Shown: positions 37,301 through 52,300 of the stretch, one piece after another | How positions within the stretch are numbered: the stretch's first letter is position 1 | Layout: each line of letters opens with the position of its first letter | Made by a program: the position numbers and the translations under genes | Notes under the pieces: generated by a model | Database searches by the model: none | Seen by the model: only the letters and a program-made list of their open reading frames with translations | What the model was told of the DNA's origin: nothing | NCBI GenBank assembly: GCA_007570785.1 | Contig: ML661885.1 | Span: 12,698,490-12,762,489, forward strand | DNA: 64,000 nt | Direction of reading: 5' to 3' | Origin: Antilocapra americana | Lineage: Eukaryota > Chordata > Mammalia > Artiodactyla > Antilocapridae

Positions 37301-40300
37301 TCTCATGGGGATGCTGGCTGCTGGGTTCCGAATCATACCTCCTTGGATCGGCCGACTCATGGCATTGCTGGTAGCAGCACAGGTGACCCTCACGGCAGGA
37401 CTCTGGGGTGCCCACTCCCCAGATGGCATGGTGGGCCGGGCAGCACTGCTGCCAATCATGCCTACAGGCAAGGCAGAGAAGACAGAGATGCAGTGACTGG
37501 AAACATAGTCAACACGCAGGAACACTAGACGCTCTTACTCTATATGAGACAGACAGTTGTTCATAAAACACAGTTAACCCGACAGCTCACGCTCTTGCTG
37601 GGCCAGATGTGGGCCCTTGGGTAAGAAATACAAGTTGGCAATTACTATGAAGTTTTTCACAACACGGACTTGCTACTCTTTACAGTTCGGAAAAGCTGTT
37701 AAAGTTGTTCCCATATGTACTTAGAGGCAGGTGCTGTGGCGTGTGGATAACCCCAACTTCCTTCCTCAGGAAGTGAATCACATTAGCTGATATACACGTC
37801 AATGCTTTACTTTCCAAAAGGGAGGTGAGGCCAAGAGAAATAAGGTAAAAACTGATAATCAATATTCTATTTCTAAACCCAAATCACAGAGAATATCTCG
37901 TGAAGCCTTGGCCAGACTTTAAATCCTCAAATCCCTTTCTGAGCATTATAATATGTTAAGCTTCAAAGCTGACTGAGACAGCCTTGGAAGCCGGGGGAAT
38001 GAGAGCATCTTTCCACTCTGGTTCTTTGTGGTTGTGACAAGGAAGTGCTGGCCACCTCAGTGTGCCTGGACCACCTTGTTCCTGGTGATGTAGATCTACA
38101 CTGGGTAGGGACAGATTTGTAAAAATCCTTACGCTTGAGATAGTAACAGCTGCGCGACCACACACACCAGCGAGAAGGGCACACACCGCTGGCAGATCGC
38201 GCGCTTGCTCTCTCTGGCCCCAGGATGCTGGCGATGGCCAGACATGGGCTAACACTTGGTATCCTAAAGGGGAAGAACCCCAAGTGAGGACCCTTCATTC
38301 TGAAGTGTTTAGTAAAGGATGTGCAACAGTTCTGCTTTCAAAGACGTGCCTTACGTTGACTTTAATTATGATAAACAACTAAAACCAGGGTGTATTTCAG
38401 AAATGGGGAGAGCATGTATTGTGGGTGGTTTTTCACTAGTGAAATGAGAATGTATCTCATCAGGACGATGAGGAGTTAAGTGTAATCAGACTGAACAAGT
38501 TAGGACAATATTATATTAGTATATATTTTAAAATCCATTTGAAGACTAGACTTGAATGATATAAAGATATGGGAGAAAAGACATTTTCTTTTTCAAAAAA
38601 TCTATTATCTAATCAATATAACAAGATTATATAAAGTCTAGAAAGCAGAAGGGAAAATAACTCATAATTTGAAATTTTAATGTAATTATAACCAGGGTAG
38701 TCTCTTTCACATTTCTTTCTTTCTTTTTTTTTTTTTTTTAAAGCAAAGCACAGACACTGCTTGATCTTTATAGTCTGGGTGCCAGCCATCTTCAGGCTGC
38801 CTAAATTTGGATATAGGCATGTCCCCAAATTCCTAATGTTTCTCCAAGAACCTGGACCTAGGATTTCACTGATAAGGAGCCACCTTTAATAAACTATTGG
38901 CTCCTTTTCTCTGATAGAATTTCATGTGAGTCAACATTTTACTTATATAAATCAATACTTTACCTTAAAAAATAATATAAGATTAATATGGCATTGTTTC
39001 TGAAAATAAATAAATTAGTGATGTAGTCAGTGTCCGGCACAGCTAGTAGGCACCCAGTAAATATTTGTTGAATGAATAAACTATTTTAACACAACATAGC
39101 TCACATTTCCCATGTGAACTGCTTACCAACAACAGAAAGTTAAAAGAAAAAAAATTCCATCTTTTTTTCTTTCAACTGAACTCTTATTTTCACTTATCTG
39201 GATGGTAATGTGATTACAGGGATGACACACTAAGCTAAAAAAAATGCCAAGAATTAAAACCTATGAATACAGGTTCTTTTTATAACATGTTTCTTTCAAT
39301 GTCTTTGTCTCCAGTTATAAATGGTGAGCAGGACTTGATTAGAAAGCTCAGCATCCTAAAGGTGCAGGATACCCAGAGGGTACAGGACATGGTGGTTATA
39401 GCCATCAATGCTGCTGCCATACTGATGGTATGTATACATGGCGGTGACTACCACTTAGGAATACGCATGGCAAACTTGGCAGACACCTTAAGCCACAGCA
39501 GGTCAAGGGTCAAACTAGATCACAGGCAACCTTATACATTTTAAGAAATGGAGTTCTTGGATCAGCTACTATTAGGTTTTAAGCACACTACCATTTAAAA
39601 TTCATTTTCTTAATTAATATTTTTCAGAATGAGAATTGCTATTGTTACAAGTATAAAAGGTTGGTGGACTTTTACACTTACATTCTGAAATTTATGAAAC
39701 ACAAATCAATGAATAGGAAGTTTTGGGGTTATCCTGGGTTGGAAAGATCCCCTGGAGAAGGGAATAGCTACCCTTTCCAGGATTCTTGTCTGGAGAATTC
39801 CATGGACAGAGGAGCCTGGAAGGCTACAGTCCATGGGCTTGCAAAGAGTCGGACACGACTGAGCGATTAACACTAACACACTTCTGGGGTTATCAGCAGA
39901 TTATCACAAAAAGCTAGCAAATTATTCCACATAAACCACTATAAGGTCTAGAATGGTAACTGGAATAGTAGTGAAATAAGTGTTTACTGTAGGATTAGCG
40001 AGTGACTAGAACCCTTGTAAAAACAATGATCACAGCATAAAAAGGGTCAGCTTACTGGGAGGCTTTCCAGTGCTTCATATACCATGCTTACAGTGAAAAT
40101 CTGCAGAATTTTCTTACATTCAAATGTGTTTCTAGCATAAAAAATTTCACATGAAAAATTCTACTACTTGGATGTGGAAGAATACATCATTAAGTTGAAT
40201 AACCCACCGATAAAAAGTTAACAGCGCATTTGAGCCCTTACCTGTGCTACTGTTCCCTAAATTTCCTTGGTTTCCTATCATCCCTTGATTACCCATCATT

Positions 40301-43300
40301 CCTGGCTGAGGTATCACTGAGTAGGGACTACTGTTTCTGATTGGTGGGAAAGGTCCAGCACCCGTTGGGCTTTGCAATGTGATGTCAAGTGGGAAATTCT
40401 GGTTTGGCAATAACCTGCCCAGTTGCCCTGGTCGTGGGTTATTAAAAGCTAAGGAGAAAACAAATGAAAATTGAAGGTTAATAGAGGATAATGGAAAATA
40501 GTAACAGAAGCAGCGTTCAGGGGAAATGTCGTTTGTAAAATCACAAAGGTATGCATGTCTGGGACCAGCTGCTTATGTAAAGACAAATTCACAGACAAAA
40601 AAAACATGGGGCGTCCAAACACAGACTTGCAATCTAATCAACACGTCTCTAATTTACTTCTTGACAACCTCAGAGAACAATAAAGCAAAGGGGAAAAAAA
40701 AGGAGAGCATGTCTATTATTTACTGTATATTTTTCTCCCCAATATCAACTTCTAATATTCAATTGTATTTGCTAAGTAAACTACAAATATGTTTTTCATA
40801 TATTATTTGAATTTAGCAATACTGTTTTGTCAGAGCTGTGAAGCCAAAAATATCTCCAAATGCACCAAACTCAGACACATGTGGTTTGGACGTGAGACTG
40901 TCATATTTTAACTGGATTTTCCTAGGAAGAGAATTAGGCTAAAAATGTCTATTCTCATTGAAAGTTAGAAGTCTTTAACTGTGAACTCTGGTACCGAAAG
41001 TCAGTATTAAAGCTTTAAGGCCCTGTTAAATCTTCTAAAAACATATTCTTTAAATTCCAGATTTATTTATATTTGAAATGGTTTCCATGATTAATTTATA
41101 AAAGTTTACTGTGTAGTCAGCACTACATCAATGCACTATACTATCACACAGACAACCAGTTATTTGGTAAGTGTTTTTACAAGAACAAATATATTGTAGA
41201 TTACAATTCATAGAGCAAATATATATAATAATATCAAGGACTTTATTTTCTCTGAATTATATAAACACAGCATGAGAACATTTAAAATATATTAATGTCC
41301 TTAACAATCAGTAAATGAAATATTTAGGAGAATTATCATTTGGAATGAAAATTATGGATATGCTTAATCTGACTTTCTCAGGTTTAGCTACCCGGATGCT
41401 ATTCAATAGTCTGAACAACACTAGGAGGTATAGAAAGGGGAGAACCCTTGAGTTTCCACACAGCCTTTCAGTAACTCCTCTGGGTCTTAAGCATAAGCTC
41501 GCCAGAGTGTTTCTTATTCAACGTCTCAACTCTCTCACTTTGTGATCTCTCATGGGCCATAAGCAACCTTCCATTCCCAAACAAACTGGCAGGTCTGACA
41601 CATAACTGGCATAAACTATATTTTGTTTTACCCTTTTCAGAAAGATCAGGAATCACTTTAAGAAAAGATCTATTAATCAAAGATACGTTGTAATTTGGTT
41701 GACGGCTGCCATTTCTGATTTGAGAACAGATTCTAAGCTTTGGGTCAAACTGTATTTGAAGAGGGAAAAATCATTATTTCATTAATCGAGCACTAAAGAG
41801 GTTCTCTATCTTTCTAAGAGTTATGTCCCTCATTCAGGAAAGATATTTTCTTGTAAAAGCTACTGGGTAACTTTAGGGAATTATGAAGTTTGTAAACCAA
41901 GTAAATGTTAACACAATTCACTAAGTGAAGAAAGACTTCATCTTAAACCTACAAAAACATAAAAGGGAATTCCCTGGTGGCCTGGTGTTTAGGATAGGGG
42001 CTTTCACTGCTATGGCCCGGATTCAACCTCTGGTTGGGGAACCGAGATCCTGCAAGCTGCGAAGGATGGCAAAAAAAAGAAAAAGTGATACAAATTATAT
42101 CTTATAAAATACTCTTCAGGCTTTATATCACACTAATTAAACTCAAGATGCATTTAGAAACCATTTGTGATAAATTTCCATGTAAAACTGATATTTACAT
42201 GAGGATTCCAAAGAGATAGGACAAGATATTTTTAATGTGTATAGCCCTTTCATGTATAAAGAGTTACAATTCTGGTTAAGAAATTTTTACTAGTGAGTGT
42301 ATTATTCCTAAAAAGTCAGCATAACTTTCTAAGTTTCTATCTTTTAGGTGTTTAGTCATGTATTAAGACACATAAAATCTGTTTTAAACTCCATTTCTGA
42401 CGGCAGTAGCTGAAATGAAGAGAAGTATGACAATCATCCAAAGAACCTTTATCTATGCAGGTCAGTCTCACTCTGTGCTGGCTCTATCACAAACAAGCGC
42501 CTGCAGAAAGGCCACGTTGACTAGAATCCACTCTGACTACTGTTTTGAAGGGCCAAGACAGTAGATGGTGCTATTTGACCATAGAAACTGTGAAGTGACT
42601 AAGCTGTTTGCATCAGATTTCAGTAATCCCTGTTTCTGATGGTGATTACATGGGAATTTCTTGGCATAACCATCAACACCCCATACTCACTGCTCTGTGG
42701 GATTCGCATCGCTGTTTTCTGGGCTCCGACAGGTGTCACGGGACTGCTTTCAGCCGTGAGTTGCATGAGGTCATTGATGATGGCTTGCTTGTCAACTGAT
42801 CCAGCAGGGGCGCCTGGCCTCGTGTCCGGGAAAAGCTGCGGTAATTGACTATTCTGCAAATCATCCAAAATCTCCTCCAAGTTGTCCAGCTCACTGCCAG
42901 GCTACGGTTAACAAACAGAAGAGTTTATCCAGTCCCACACTAAGAGTGGGCACCAAGGCCCATGTGCAATTACAGACCTAATGGGTACAAGGAACCAGAG
43001 CCGAATGAGATGGGGACTCTTGAGATCCTCGGGCTTCACTGTTTATTGATCATCTTTAACAACAACAACAAAAAATTAAATTGACAAAGGACAAATAATT
43101 TAATCTCTTGCTCCTCAATTTCCTACTTGGTAAAGAGATGACTGAATTAGAAAGAAAGCTCTCTTTCAGCACTGGGATTCATTGGTGATTTATAAATTCT
43201 CCTTCATTTTATGCTAATAATTCAATTAATCATGAGTATGAGTATTTCTAATTAACCATGGGTGTACTAGGATTTACAGTCTAGGCCCAGGTTTAGTGGT

Positions 43301-46300
43301 TAACTCGCTTGAATAACAACAACAAAAAACGGGTGGAAAATATGATCCAAGTTTACACGAAATCAGTATGTAGTAAATGGTCATTTCCCTTTAGAACTTT
43401 GTTTTTCTTTCCTTTTCCTTTTTTTTTTTTAAGAGCAAGAGGTAAAATGCACAATGAGTTGAAGTAACCCTGAACAGCTCAGCCCTGTCTTTTCCATTTG
43501 AGTGGTGTTATTTTTTTTACTGCTTACACTTTCAGTTTCAAATGACACCGGTTTTCTCAGCCCTCATCAGTTCAGGTGACAAATGCAGGGAGGCAGGAGG
43601 ACGTTTCCAATCACGGCATCTATTAATTCGACTTTACAGAAGCTGTAAACATGATTCTTATGGCTTTTCCCTTTATTAAAATAATTTCCTTTCAATTATC
43701 AACATTAAAATAGTACGGTATGCAGCACCACTATTTCACAGCTAGTGCTTTTCTTCCCGAGACCTCAACTGAATTTATGTTCTTTCAAGTAGAACCTATC
43801 TGGGTGCCAAGTATTTAAAAACAGACGGTGCCAACCATGCAAGAAAATGGCTAAGTTAAACCCCAAGATTATTTCCTAGTGAAGAGAGTGGTAAGAATGA
43901 TTTTCCTGATGTGTAGGTGGAAAAACACAAGTTAGGTAACTTCCCCAAAGTCACTGATGGACTTTCAATCCTTGACCAATGACTAACCCTTTTGTCTACA
44001 CTAGCAATTCAAATGATATAATTTACTTAAAGCGGAATGGCTTACGGTTTTATTCTACACACCAGAAGCTGGACTAAGTTTTTTGCAATTTATGGCAAAT
44101 GTAATGTCTATCTAGGAAGTTTTTTTTACTGGACACAATTTCTCAAGTAAGAAAGGATACAATGAAGTGATATTTTATTGGACTCTTTGTTTCAGAGTCA
44201 ACTAGCTTAGCAAGAACTTGGAGATCCATTTTCTAGGAAATTCCTAATGTACTGTTAGGGCAATTATAAGACCATTTTCTCGTTAGTTTAGCCATCTGTT
44301 TCTTACAAAAATTTGGAAGAGTCACATCTTAGGTAAGGGATAGGTTCTAAAGTTAGAATGCTAAAGTATGGACAGACACAGACAAAGTGATCCTCAGAGC
44401 TGCTCAGGAAGGAAACACGGCCAGTGAATGAAAGCACACCACTGCTTCTCTGGCTTGACTCTGAACTGATGAAGTCCATGAGGGGCCCATTCTGCACTGG
44501 AAAAGCCTGTAGCTACATTTTCACACCATCGGCACTTCAAGGGGACCAAAACCAAACCAAACCAAACCAAAACAGAGAAAAGTCTGTTGAACGGCGGGCC
44601 AAACTGCTCAAAAAACTTAATCATTTAATAGATACCTATTCTTTTTTTTCCTGAATCTGTATGGATACTTTTGTGAAAGTTAAATGTATGTGTAGAGTGA
44701 CTCTGTTGGAAAGTCATCTTTACCATGTTTTAACTGAACATGTAAGGTACAGACAGGAGTACAGCAACAACACGTGACGCCTCCGAGGACGGTGCCTGGA
44801 ACACGGCAATGGACACTCAGCCAACACGGTTCCTTCAACCATTTAAACCTGGGATTTAAAAAACTTCCCAGAATCAACTCAATTCCTCACAAAATTCCGA
44901 TAATTTCTCAGAAAAAGTTTTATAAAAATTGACAAATATTCTTATAGGTGGGTCTTGAAAATAGCTATAGAGGTAAGAAAGAGGTTTTAATAAACTGAAG
45001 TTTATTACAGAGTTTCCCTACTGCAGTCTGACTTGTGTGGAGTATTTTAAACTTGTGTGTGGAGCAGTGAGAAGGTGGGTCATTAGAAGTAATAAGTAAT
45101 TTCTTGAGAAAGCTTTGCAGATGCCTTGAATGAGAAACACTCAACAGATTTATACAAATGATGATAAAAATACAGTATATTAATCTCCTCAATGAATGCC
45201 CTTATATTTGCTCCCAATCCCAGATGTGTGTTAAAGAAAGCTTTTACAATACAGATTGATAGTCTAGACCTAGATTCCTACCTTTCTTTTTTATCTTTAC
45301 TTTTTTCACTCAAATGACACTTTAAGCCATCTTGAAGAGAAAAATAACTATCATAGTTTCAAAGAGTTCTAATGACGGGACTTGTGGTTTTTCATTGTGA
45401 TTTACTCATGTTTAATACATATAATGAGTTGAAAATAAGGCTAAAATTAATCTGTTTCTAAACACACACACACACGTTAAAAAATTTTGGATGGTTTCAA
45501 CCAAGTTTTTGGTTCTTTATTTCAAATCATCTGCTAATTTTCATTCAGCTCACCATCAGAAAAATGCATTATGAAAATTTCCCCACTAGAGTTAATATTG
45601 CTTAGCTTGTGTTTATTTCTTGTCAATTTTTGGAGTACACATTTTAATAAATCTAACTTTTAAATTTACTTCAAGAAATTTTCTTCTTCAAGGAGAGTAT
45701 CTATATGTCTTTGGCTGCCTAGCAATAAACTTTGACAACTACAGGAATTTTCTTTTGCAGTCATGGAAGTTCTAAAAGGGGTAGATTTGATCATGCTAAG
45801 TTTCTGATCAATTTCTTCCCTCAAGTTTTTGTAAGCTTTAATTCTCATCAAAAATTCTTCTAGTTCCTTTCTTAGGCATGATTTCTTCACAAGACAAAAA
45901 GATTAATGCCTTCCTTTAAAACGCTTTGCCAAGATACTTCAAAGTTTTGCTTAGGCATCTCTTCGAACGCTCAAATTAGCCACATCAATTTGAAGAGCTG
46001 GTTTAAACTATTTCAGGCAGAAAATGAGTCAGAAAGATTTTTGTAAAAGTTCTACAAAATGAAAATTGGACTTGATTTCTGTGATTTTTCATTTTTCTGG
46101 TTTTATGAATTTTTCATGTGTCAAATCAGTTTGTTCCCTGAAGGAAATATAAAGAACATATGTATTTTAATGACATATATTCTAATAAACTACAAAACAA
46201 TGTTTCAAAATTTTTTTTAAAAACTAGTAATTGTACCACATTTGCCTAACAGAAAATTGCTTTAAAAAACAGTAACACAGTTCTACCATGTTTGGAGGGA

Positions 46301-49300
46301 AATTTTCAGGCCACTACCAGTTTAAAATATGCTTTGCTCTTCTAATGGAGCCAATAACAAGAAGAAATTCTCTACAGACCATTTCTAAACTCTCATAAGT
46401 GGCCTAGTGGCATTAAGAAAGCCTAAGAGTACCATTTAGTTAGTATCCTTTACACATGCTCCCTTGTGTAAATAAGTATATAACTTAAGTCAGTGAACAT
46501 ATTGGGAATTTTTCTGTCATTGTTTCCTGTTGGTTATGAAACACTGTAGAAACAAACGTTGTTTAAATACTCTACCCAGTGAAGAATGCTATTTTCAGTA
46601 TAACAGCGCCATTGAAGTACTTCCTGCCCTTAATAAGTTAGTGATAGGTTAAACACACACTCGATAATAGTTCTTTTCTGAGTCAAAATAACAAGAAAGT
46701 TAACTGCGCAGTTCAGGCTCGCTAGCAGTTTATCTTACTAAATAAAAATATGTTGTGTTCCCTTGAAATGAAAGAAAAGACTTAGATAAATGTGCTTAGA
46801 AGTCAACAGGAGATAGAATCAATCTGTATTTGGGAAAAGTGAAGGAGGGAGGGGAGCTAAAGAATCCCTGTTTTTTTTTTCCTTAAAGTAAGTCATTCTA
46901 ACTTTGATCTAAATTTAGGTAATGCATACTTCCTGTGGTAACCTTTCTTTTCAGGCTGCAATGTTTTTAATGTTAAAATTGCTCTGAAGCAGTATTTTTG
47001 GGGTGGAGTTTTAAATGGGAATGGATAGAAGGTAAAACCAGGGACTGGGTTTCATTAAGAAAAAAATACTGTGTGTGTGTGTCTGTGTTTATGTCTGTAT
47101 GTGTCCATTCAAAATGACAGATTTGTGCAGATAATACTCTGTGCTTTAAGTTCCCAAAGTGAGATAGTTTTGATTTAAAAAATGTTCTTATAAATACCAG
47201 TTAGAAACTGCAAGTGACTCAAGGACTTAAAAAACAACCTTCTCCTTTGTTAGTTTTTTGTATGAAGTTAATGTAATCACATAGCTAAATATAAAAATGT
47301 CAAACAGCGCCCCCCTTCCCAGACCCTCAAAGTCCCTAGGGCCTCAGTCCAGGGATAGAAATAAATTCTGTTCCTGGAGGGAGGGACCAACCACTTAGCC
47401 ACCAAGCCAAGGTGGACCTCATGAGTCACCATCTTGCCCTCTAGCGTGTGTCAAGAAACCTGAGTGACAGTATCTGTGCCTGCCACTCTGAATTGTCACT
47501 AGCCCTGTGTATTCTAATCTAGTAAACCTCAAAAGATTAAAACGTCTGCAGCTGTCAGTATGGTTTTACACGACACTGTATTCAAGATATGGTTATTAAG
47601 TTTCTGCTGAGTCCCCATGTAATGATCTTACAGTATCACCGAGGAGCCAGTGTTGAGAACGCTACAACAGCAGCTAGGTTTAAGGATTCATCACCAAAGG
47701 GGTTTATACAACGACACTGCTTCCCTCCTGAATGGCACAAAGCCCTCATAGAATGGTAGTAGTGGGCCAGACATCAAAGTGGAAGACAGACAGAAAGTTC
47801 CGTGCTCAGGACCCGGAAGGAGCGCGGCTATCAGAGCATGTGTGGCCTCAGCCCCACGCTAGGGCCCATCAGTCCTCTCCACCCTAGAGCTGCCCCCAGG
47901 CTCAGCCTCCACCTAGGAGGTCCCCGGGTGACGGCCAGGGGTGCTAACCTCTCCTCTCCCCATGCACACCTGAAACAGAGACATCTAAAATGTCCACTTG
48001 CAAAACAAGTTTCAAGGCCAAGTCAGTGAACCATTTTAAGTCAAGAGGTTTGGCAGCTTCTTCGCTTTGAACCCACCACGACCGAAGGCAATGCTCTGGA
48101 CATCGTTAACCCTGCCAGTTGCTGATTCCCCAGAAAGCCCCATGCCAAGCCATTATTGTCAGTAATGACTCATTTTTTTAAACAAACAAGAATATTAGAC
48201 TGCCGGTGTTTTCCCTGTGATATCACTACCTCAGCGTGTCATCAAGGATGACTTTGAATATTATTTAGCTCTCCTGCATTTTTTCTTTCAGGGAATCTGT
48301 TTTCATGTAAGAACAACAGATAGCACCACCCATTATTTCAGTTTTGCACTTATGTTTGATATTTTGATGGCTCAGCTACACCAAGACCCAGGCCAATTCT
48401 CTCTCTCCTCTCTTCATTTCCCCTTAAGTAAGTTTTTACTGATGGCCTAAGAAATTCTTCAGCATCAAGCATAAGTCCTGGCCAAGAACAAAGAGAGGTA
48501 GAATGACTTTGATTAAGTTTGAAAACCAGCCAGACTCTGATCTTAAAAAGAGAGAAAGGTAAGTAAATAATCATTTACTTAAGTCTGCCCTGACCAAACC
48601 CAGTTTCCAGGAAGTGATTGTTTCCAAGTGAGGTGTCTTCTGATACCAGGGGTTGGTAAACCCCAGCTGACCTGTGTGCAAAACGCTACCTGTTTCTGTA
48701 TGGCTCATGAACTAAGAAGGGATTGACAGTTATTAATAACTGAAAAACATTTCAAAAGAAGAGCATCTTGTGACACATGAAAATTGTGTAAAATTCAAGC
48801 ATCAGTGCCTGTCGATAAAGTTTGATTGAAACACAGCACGCTCACTTGTTCCCCTAGCATTTAGGATTGCTTTTGTAGCCCTCCAGTGGCAGAGCTGAAT
48901 AGCCGTGTAACAGAGTGTGTGGCTGGAAATATTACCATTTGGCCCTTCACAAAATAAAAGTCAGCATCTGCTCTATTCTCTGCCAGCAAAGGTCCGTATA
49001 GCCAAAGCTATGGGTTTTCCAGTAGTCATGTATGGATGTGAGAGGTAGACCATAAAGAGGGAGCAAAGAATTGATGCTTTTGAATTATGGTGCTATAGAA
49101 GACTTGAAGAGTCCCTTGGACTGCAAGGAGATCAAACCAGTCAATCCTAAGGGAAATCAACCCCAAATATTCACTGGAAGGACTGATGCTGAAGCTAAAG
49201 CTCCAAGACTTTGGTTACCTGATGTGAAGAGCTGACTCACTGAAAGGACTCTGATGCTGGGAAAGATTGAGGGCAGGAGGAGACGGGGGCAGCAGAGGAT

Positions 49301-52300
49301 GAGATGGCTGGGTGACATCATGACTCAATGGACATGAGTTTGAGCAAACTCTGGGAGATAGTGAAGGACAGGGAAGCCTGGTGTGCTGCAGTCTGTGGGG
49401 TCTCAAAGCATTGGACACGACTTAGCGACTGAACAACAATGACTCCATTCTTTGTTAGGTAAGAGTGTTTGGAACTCATGGCCTCAGTGTGAATTACCTC
49501 TGTCTCAAAGCAAGAACCACCAAAAAGGAGGCTTATTTTTATCCAGTCCCCTGAGGCTACAGCAGGCCCTTTGTGGAGAAATCCTTCATGGCTATGAATT
49601 AGTACCCTTGGGAGAACACCCGACAAACCTTACCTGGTCACTGGGCTCGAAGCTCATCTCCTCCTTCTCAGTTTTCATAGCTATTAATTTCGTGTTGTTG
49701 GCAGGGTCCGTCTTACTGTCCAGTCGTTCAAGTTTGGGGGTGATTTCTGGTAAACCGATATCTTTAGTATCGTCTTTATCGAGCAGATAGCGAAGTAGTG
49801 CATTCTCTTTCTTCTTGGGGCTCACTGGCTCCTGCTTGATGGTCGCCTCGGACCCAGGAGCTGTGCTGCTGGCCTCCTGGCTCAGCTCCTTGCCTGTGGC
49901 TTCCGCTGTCAGCTTTGCCAAGTCCACAGGGGAGCTGCTGTCTTGCAGGAGTCTGTGCAAAATCTTATGCTTCTCCTTGAGCGAAGTCCCATGCGTTGAC
50001 CCGGGGCCGGGCAAGCTGCCTGTGGAGTCCTTGTTGGTGTCCGACAGAGAGCTGGGCAGTGGCGAGGGCTCTATCTGGTCGGATTTGGTGGTCAGCAGCT
50101 GCAGGAGTTTGGTCTGCCCCTTACTGTCGAGGAGTCGGCTCTGCCCATCGGGTCTCTCACTGCTCCCAGCTGGAGGCAGGCCGGCCTCGCTGGGATCCTT
50201 CGGCTCCCCGGGGTGGCAGCTGCTCTCCACTGGCCCGGTTGGCCCTTCTGGGGGCTCCCCGTAAAGTCCAAAACAGTCTTTGGAGTCTAAGCTCCCCATC
50301 TTGCTGAGCTGGGGAGGATTCATATTCACCGGGGAGTTTTGCAGATTGCCCATTTTGAGGTCCGGGGAGGCCAACGACGACCCCAGCGAGACCCCGTGCC
50401 CCTCGCTGAGGGCCTGCAGCGCGTTGAGGGAACTGTTGGTGTAGCTATGGCTATTTCCTGTGCTGCTGCAAACTCCCACAGGGGAATGCAAGCTTCCTGC
50501 GGGGGAGAACTGACTGGGAGGGATTCGAGGGCTTCCAGCCACCCCGGGGCTCACGCGATGCCTTGGTGAGAGCATGGAGCTGGGCTGTCCTGGATTCAGG
50601 CCCGGGCTGCTTTGTGAGGGGCTGTTCATTTTGAGTGCATAGTTACTACCCTGAGGAGTGGTTGCTTGCATGCTCGACACGTGGTTCAATCCCGCGGAAC
50701 CACCGAACCTGCCCATGGGCATGCCCATCTGTTCTTTTGGGCCGTTCATGGGGAAGTTTATATTGCTACTGAGGGTCATGTCCTGACCAGGGTTCCCGCT
50801 GCACATGGCCGGGTGGGCAGGGCTGCTAGAGCTAATTGGATTCAATGGCTTCCCCATCGTTTGTCCAGTCAGATCCGGATTCATTACACATACATTCTGC
50901 TCTCTGTAAGATGAGGAAAGACATGTAAGATAAAAGGGAAGATACTGAGCAAGTTGTTACTAATTTTCAAAGATGGGATTGCCTCATTTCTTTAAAAGAA
51001 CGGACAACATGGAAAGAAAAGATAATACTTTGATGAAACCATCTGCAATTATGGGCAAGATTGAACATGCAGCATTTAGGACCAAGAGGGATGTTTTCCA
51101 GTCCATTCATTAAGACGTCTGTGGTTTTACAGAGGGAGTTTGTGTTTCAATTTGACTACTACCATATTGACATCGTGGCTGCCAGACAAGACATTAGCAG
51201 GGTCCCAATTACATACTATACCTTGCTCATTAATCGGTATGTTATCATGAATAACTGAGAGCTTGTACTGTCTGAAAGAAATGACCCAAGCAAGCATAGC
51301 TGTCTGCAATTATTTGCCAGAGATTACAGTTCCTAACAAGAGACCCATCTGTGAGCCTGGAGCTTGATGTGGGCTACTTGGCACAAGATGAATAGTAAAC
51401 CTCAAGAGGAAAAAAAAAAACCCGCCCCAACTATTCAAAACTCTCCAAGTTTTCAAGCCAACAAAGTTACCCGAAGTGTTGGGAATTCGGTTACCTGTCT
51501 AACAGGTCCCCTGCCTGGGTTCCCCTAGAAGGCCAGGCGAGCGTCTCTCAGACCACATGTGAGGAGCTGCAGATCATCCTTTTTCTGGGATCTTAGTCCC
51601 TAACTCGCAGGCCACCCCATTCCGCTCCTGCACTCAGGGCAGCTTTCTAAGTGGGATGATTTTCCAAGCCCTGTGAGCTTTAATTTACAGCTTGGCAGTC
51701 ACCCGTGAGTTACCAAATGGGTTCACAAATCCAAACAAAACAGGTTTCACAAATTGTCAAACATCAGCTTTCAGTTAGGGGGGAGCAATCTGGCCCATCT
51801 GTAATCACTTTCAGATTGTTTCAGTTCAAGGTCAGATTTATTAAGAGTTGGCAAACAGGGCCGCTTGATTTTAATTTCTAAATAACAAAGTACATAATTG
51901 AGAAGTGTAATAAAAGGGAACTCTAAAGCAACTTTATATATCTGCTGATAGTACCTCATAAAGTTTTATACAGCACACACATAAATATTTACATAACTTG
52001 AAATGCAATCATTTCCCTAAATTTGTGCTCTAAAACAAGATGGTTTATGATATTTACTTTAAAAATCAACATTCAATTTTCCTCACTTTTATTTTTTGGG
52101 GAAATGTTTACTACCTTTCAATTTAAAGTCTAATGCAAAAGGTTAATTTAAAGCTGAGAATAACATCTAAAATACTCCTTTCTAAGCATATGTATACTTG
52201 AAAGTTTCAAATCTAAACACACGGGAGCAGAAGTCATTCTGTATTCCTGCTCTGCATGTGTCACCACTGGGAACTGATCTGTTTTCCTCCTCTGATGTGA

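Noticed and set aside
37280..37528. Plus-strand open frames over the exon at 37246-37461
   Set aside because: Shadow frames of the NCOA2 exon; composition only.
47802..48029. Possible small secreted protein frame
   Set aside because: No recognisable domain or signal peptide, and it lies in an NCOA2 intron on the opposite strand.
49815..50569. Long plus-strand open frames opposite the NR-box exon
   Set aside because: They are antisense shadows of the GC-rich minus-strand exon, with no recognisable product or splice support.
50682..50884. ATG at 50884 as an alternative NCOA2 start
   Set aside because: The exon extends upstream in frame to a good acceptor at 50904-50905 and joins the PAS-B exon in phase. 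Nothing suggests an internal promoter.
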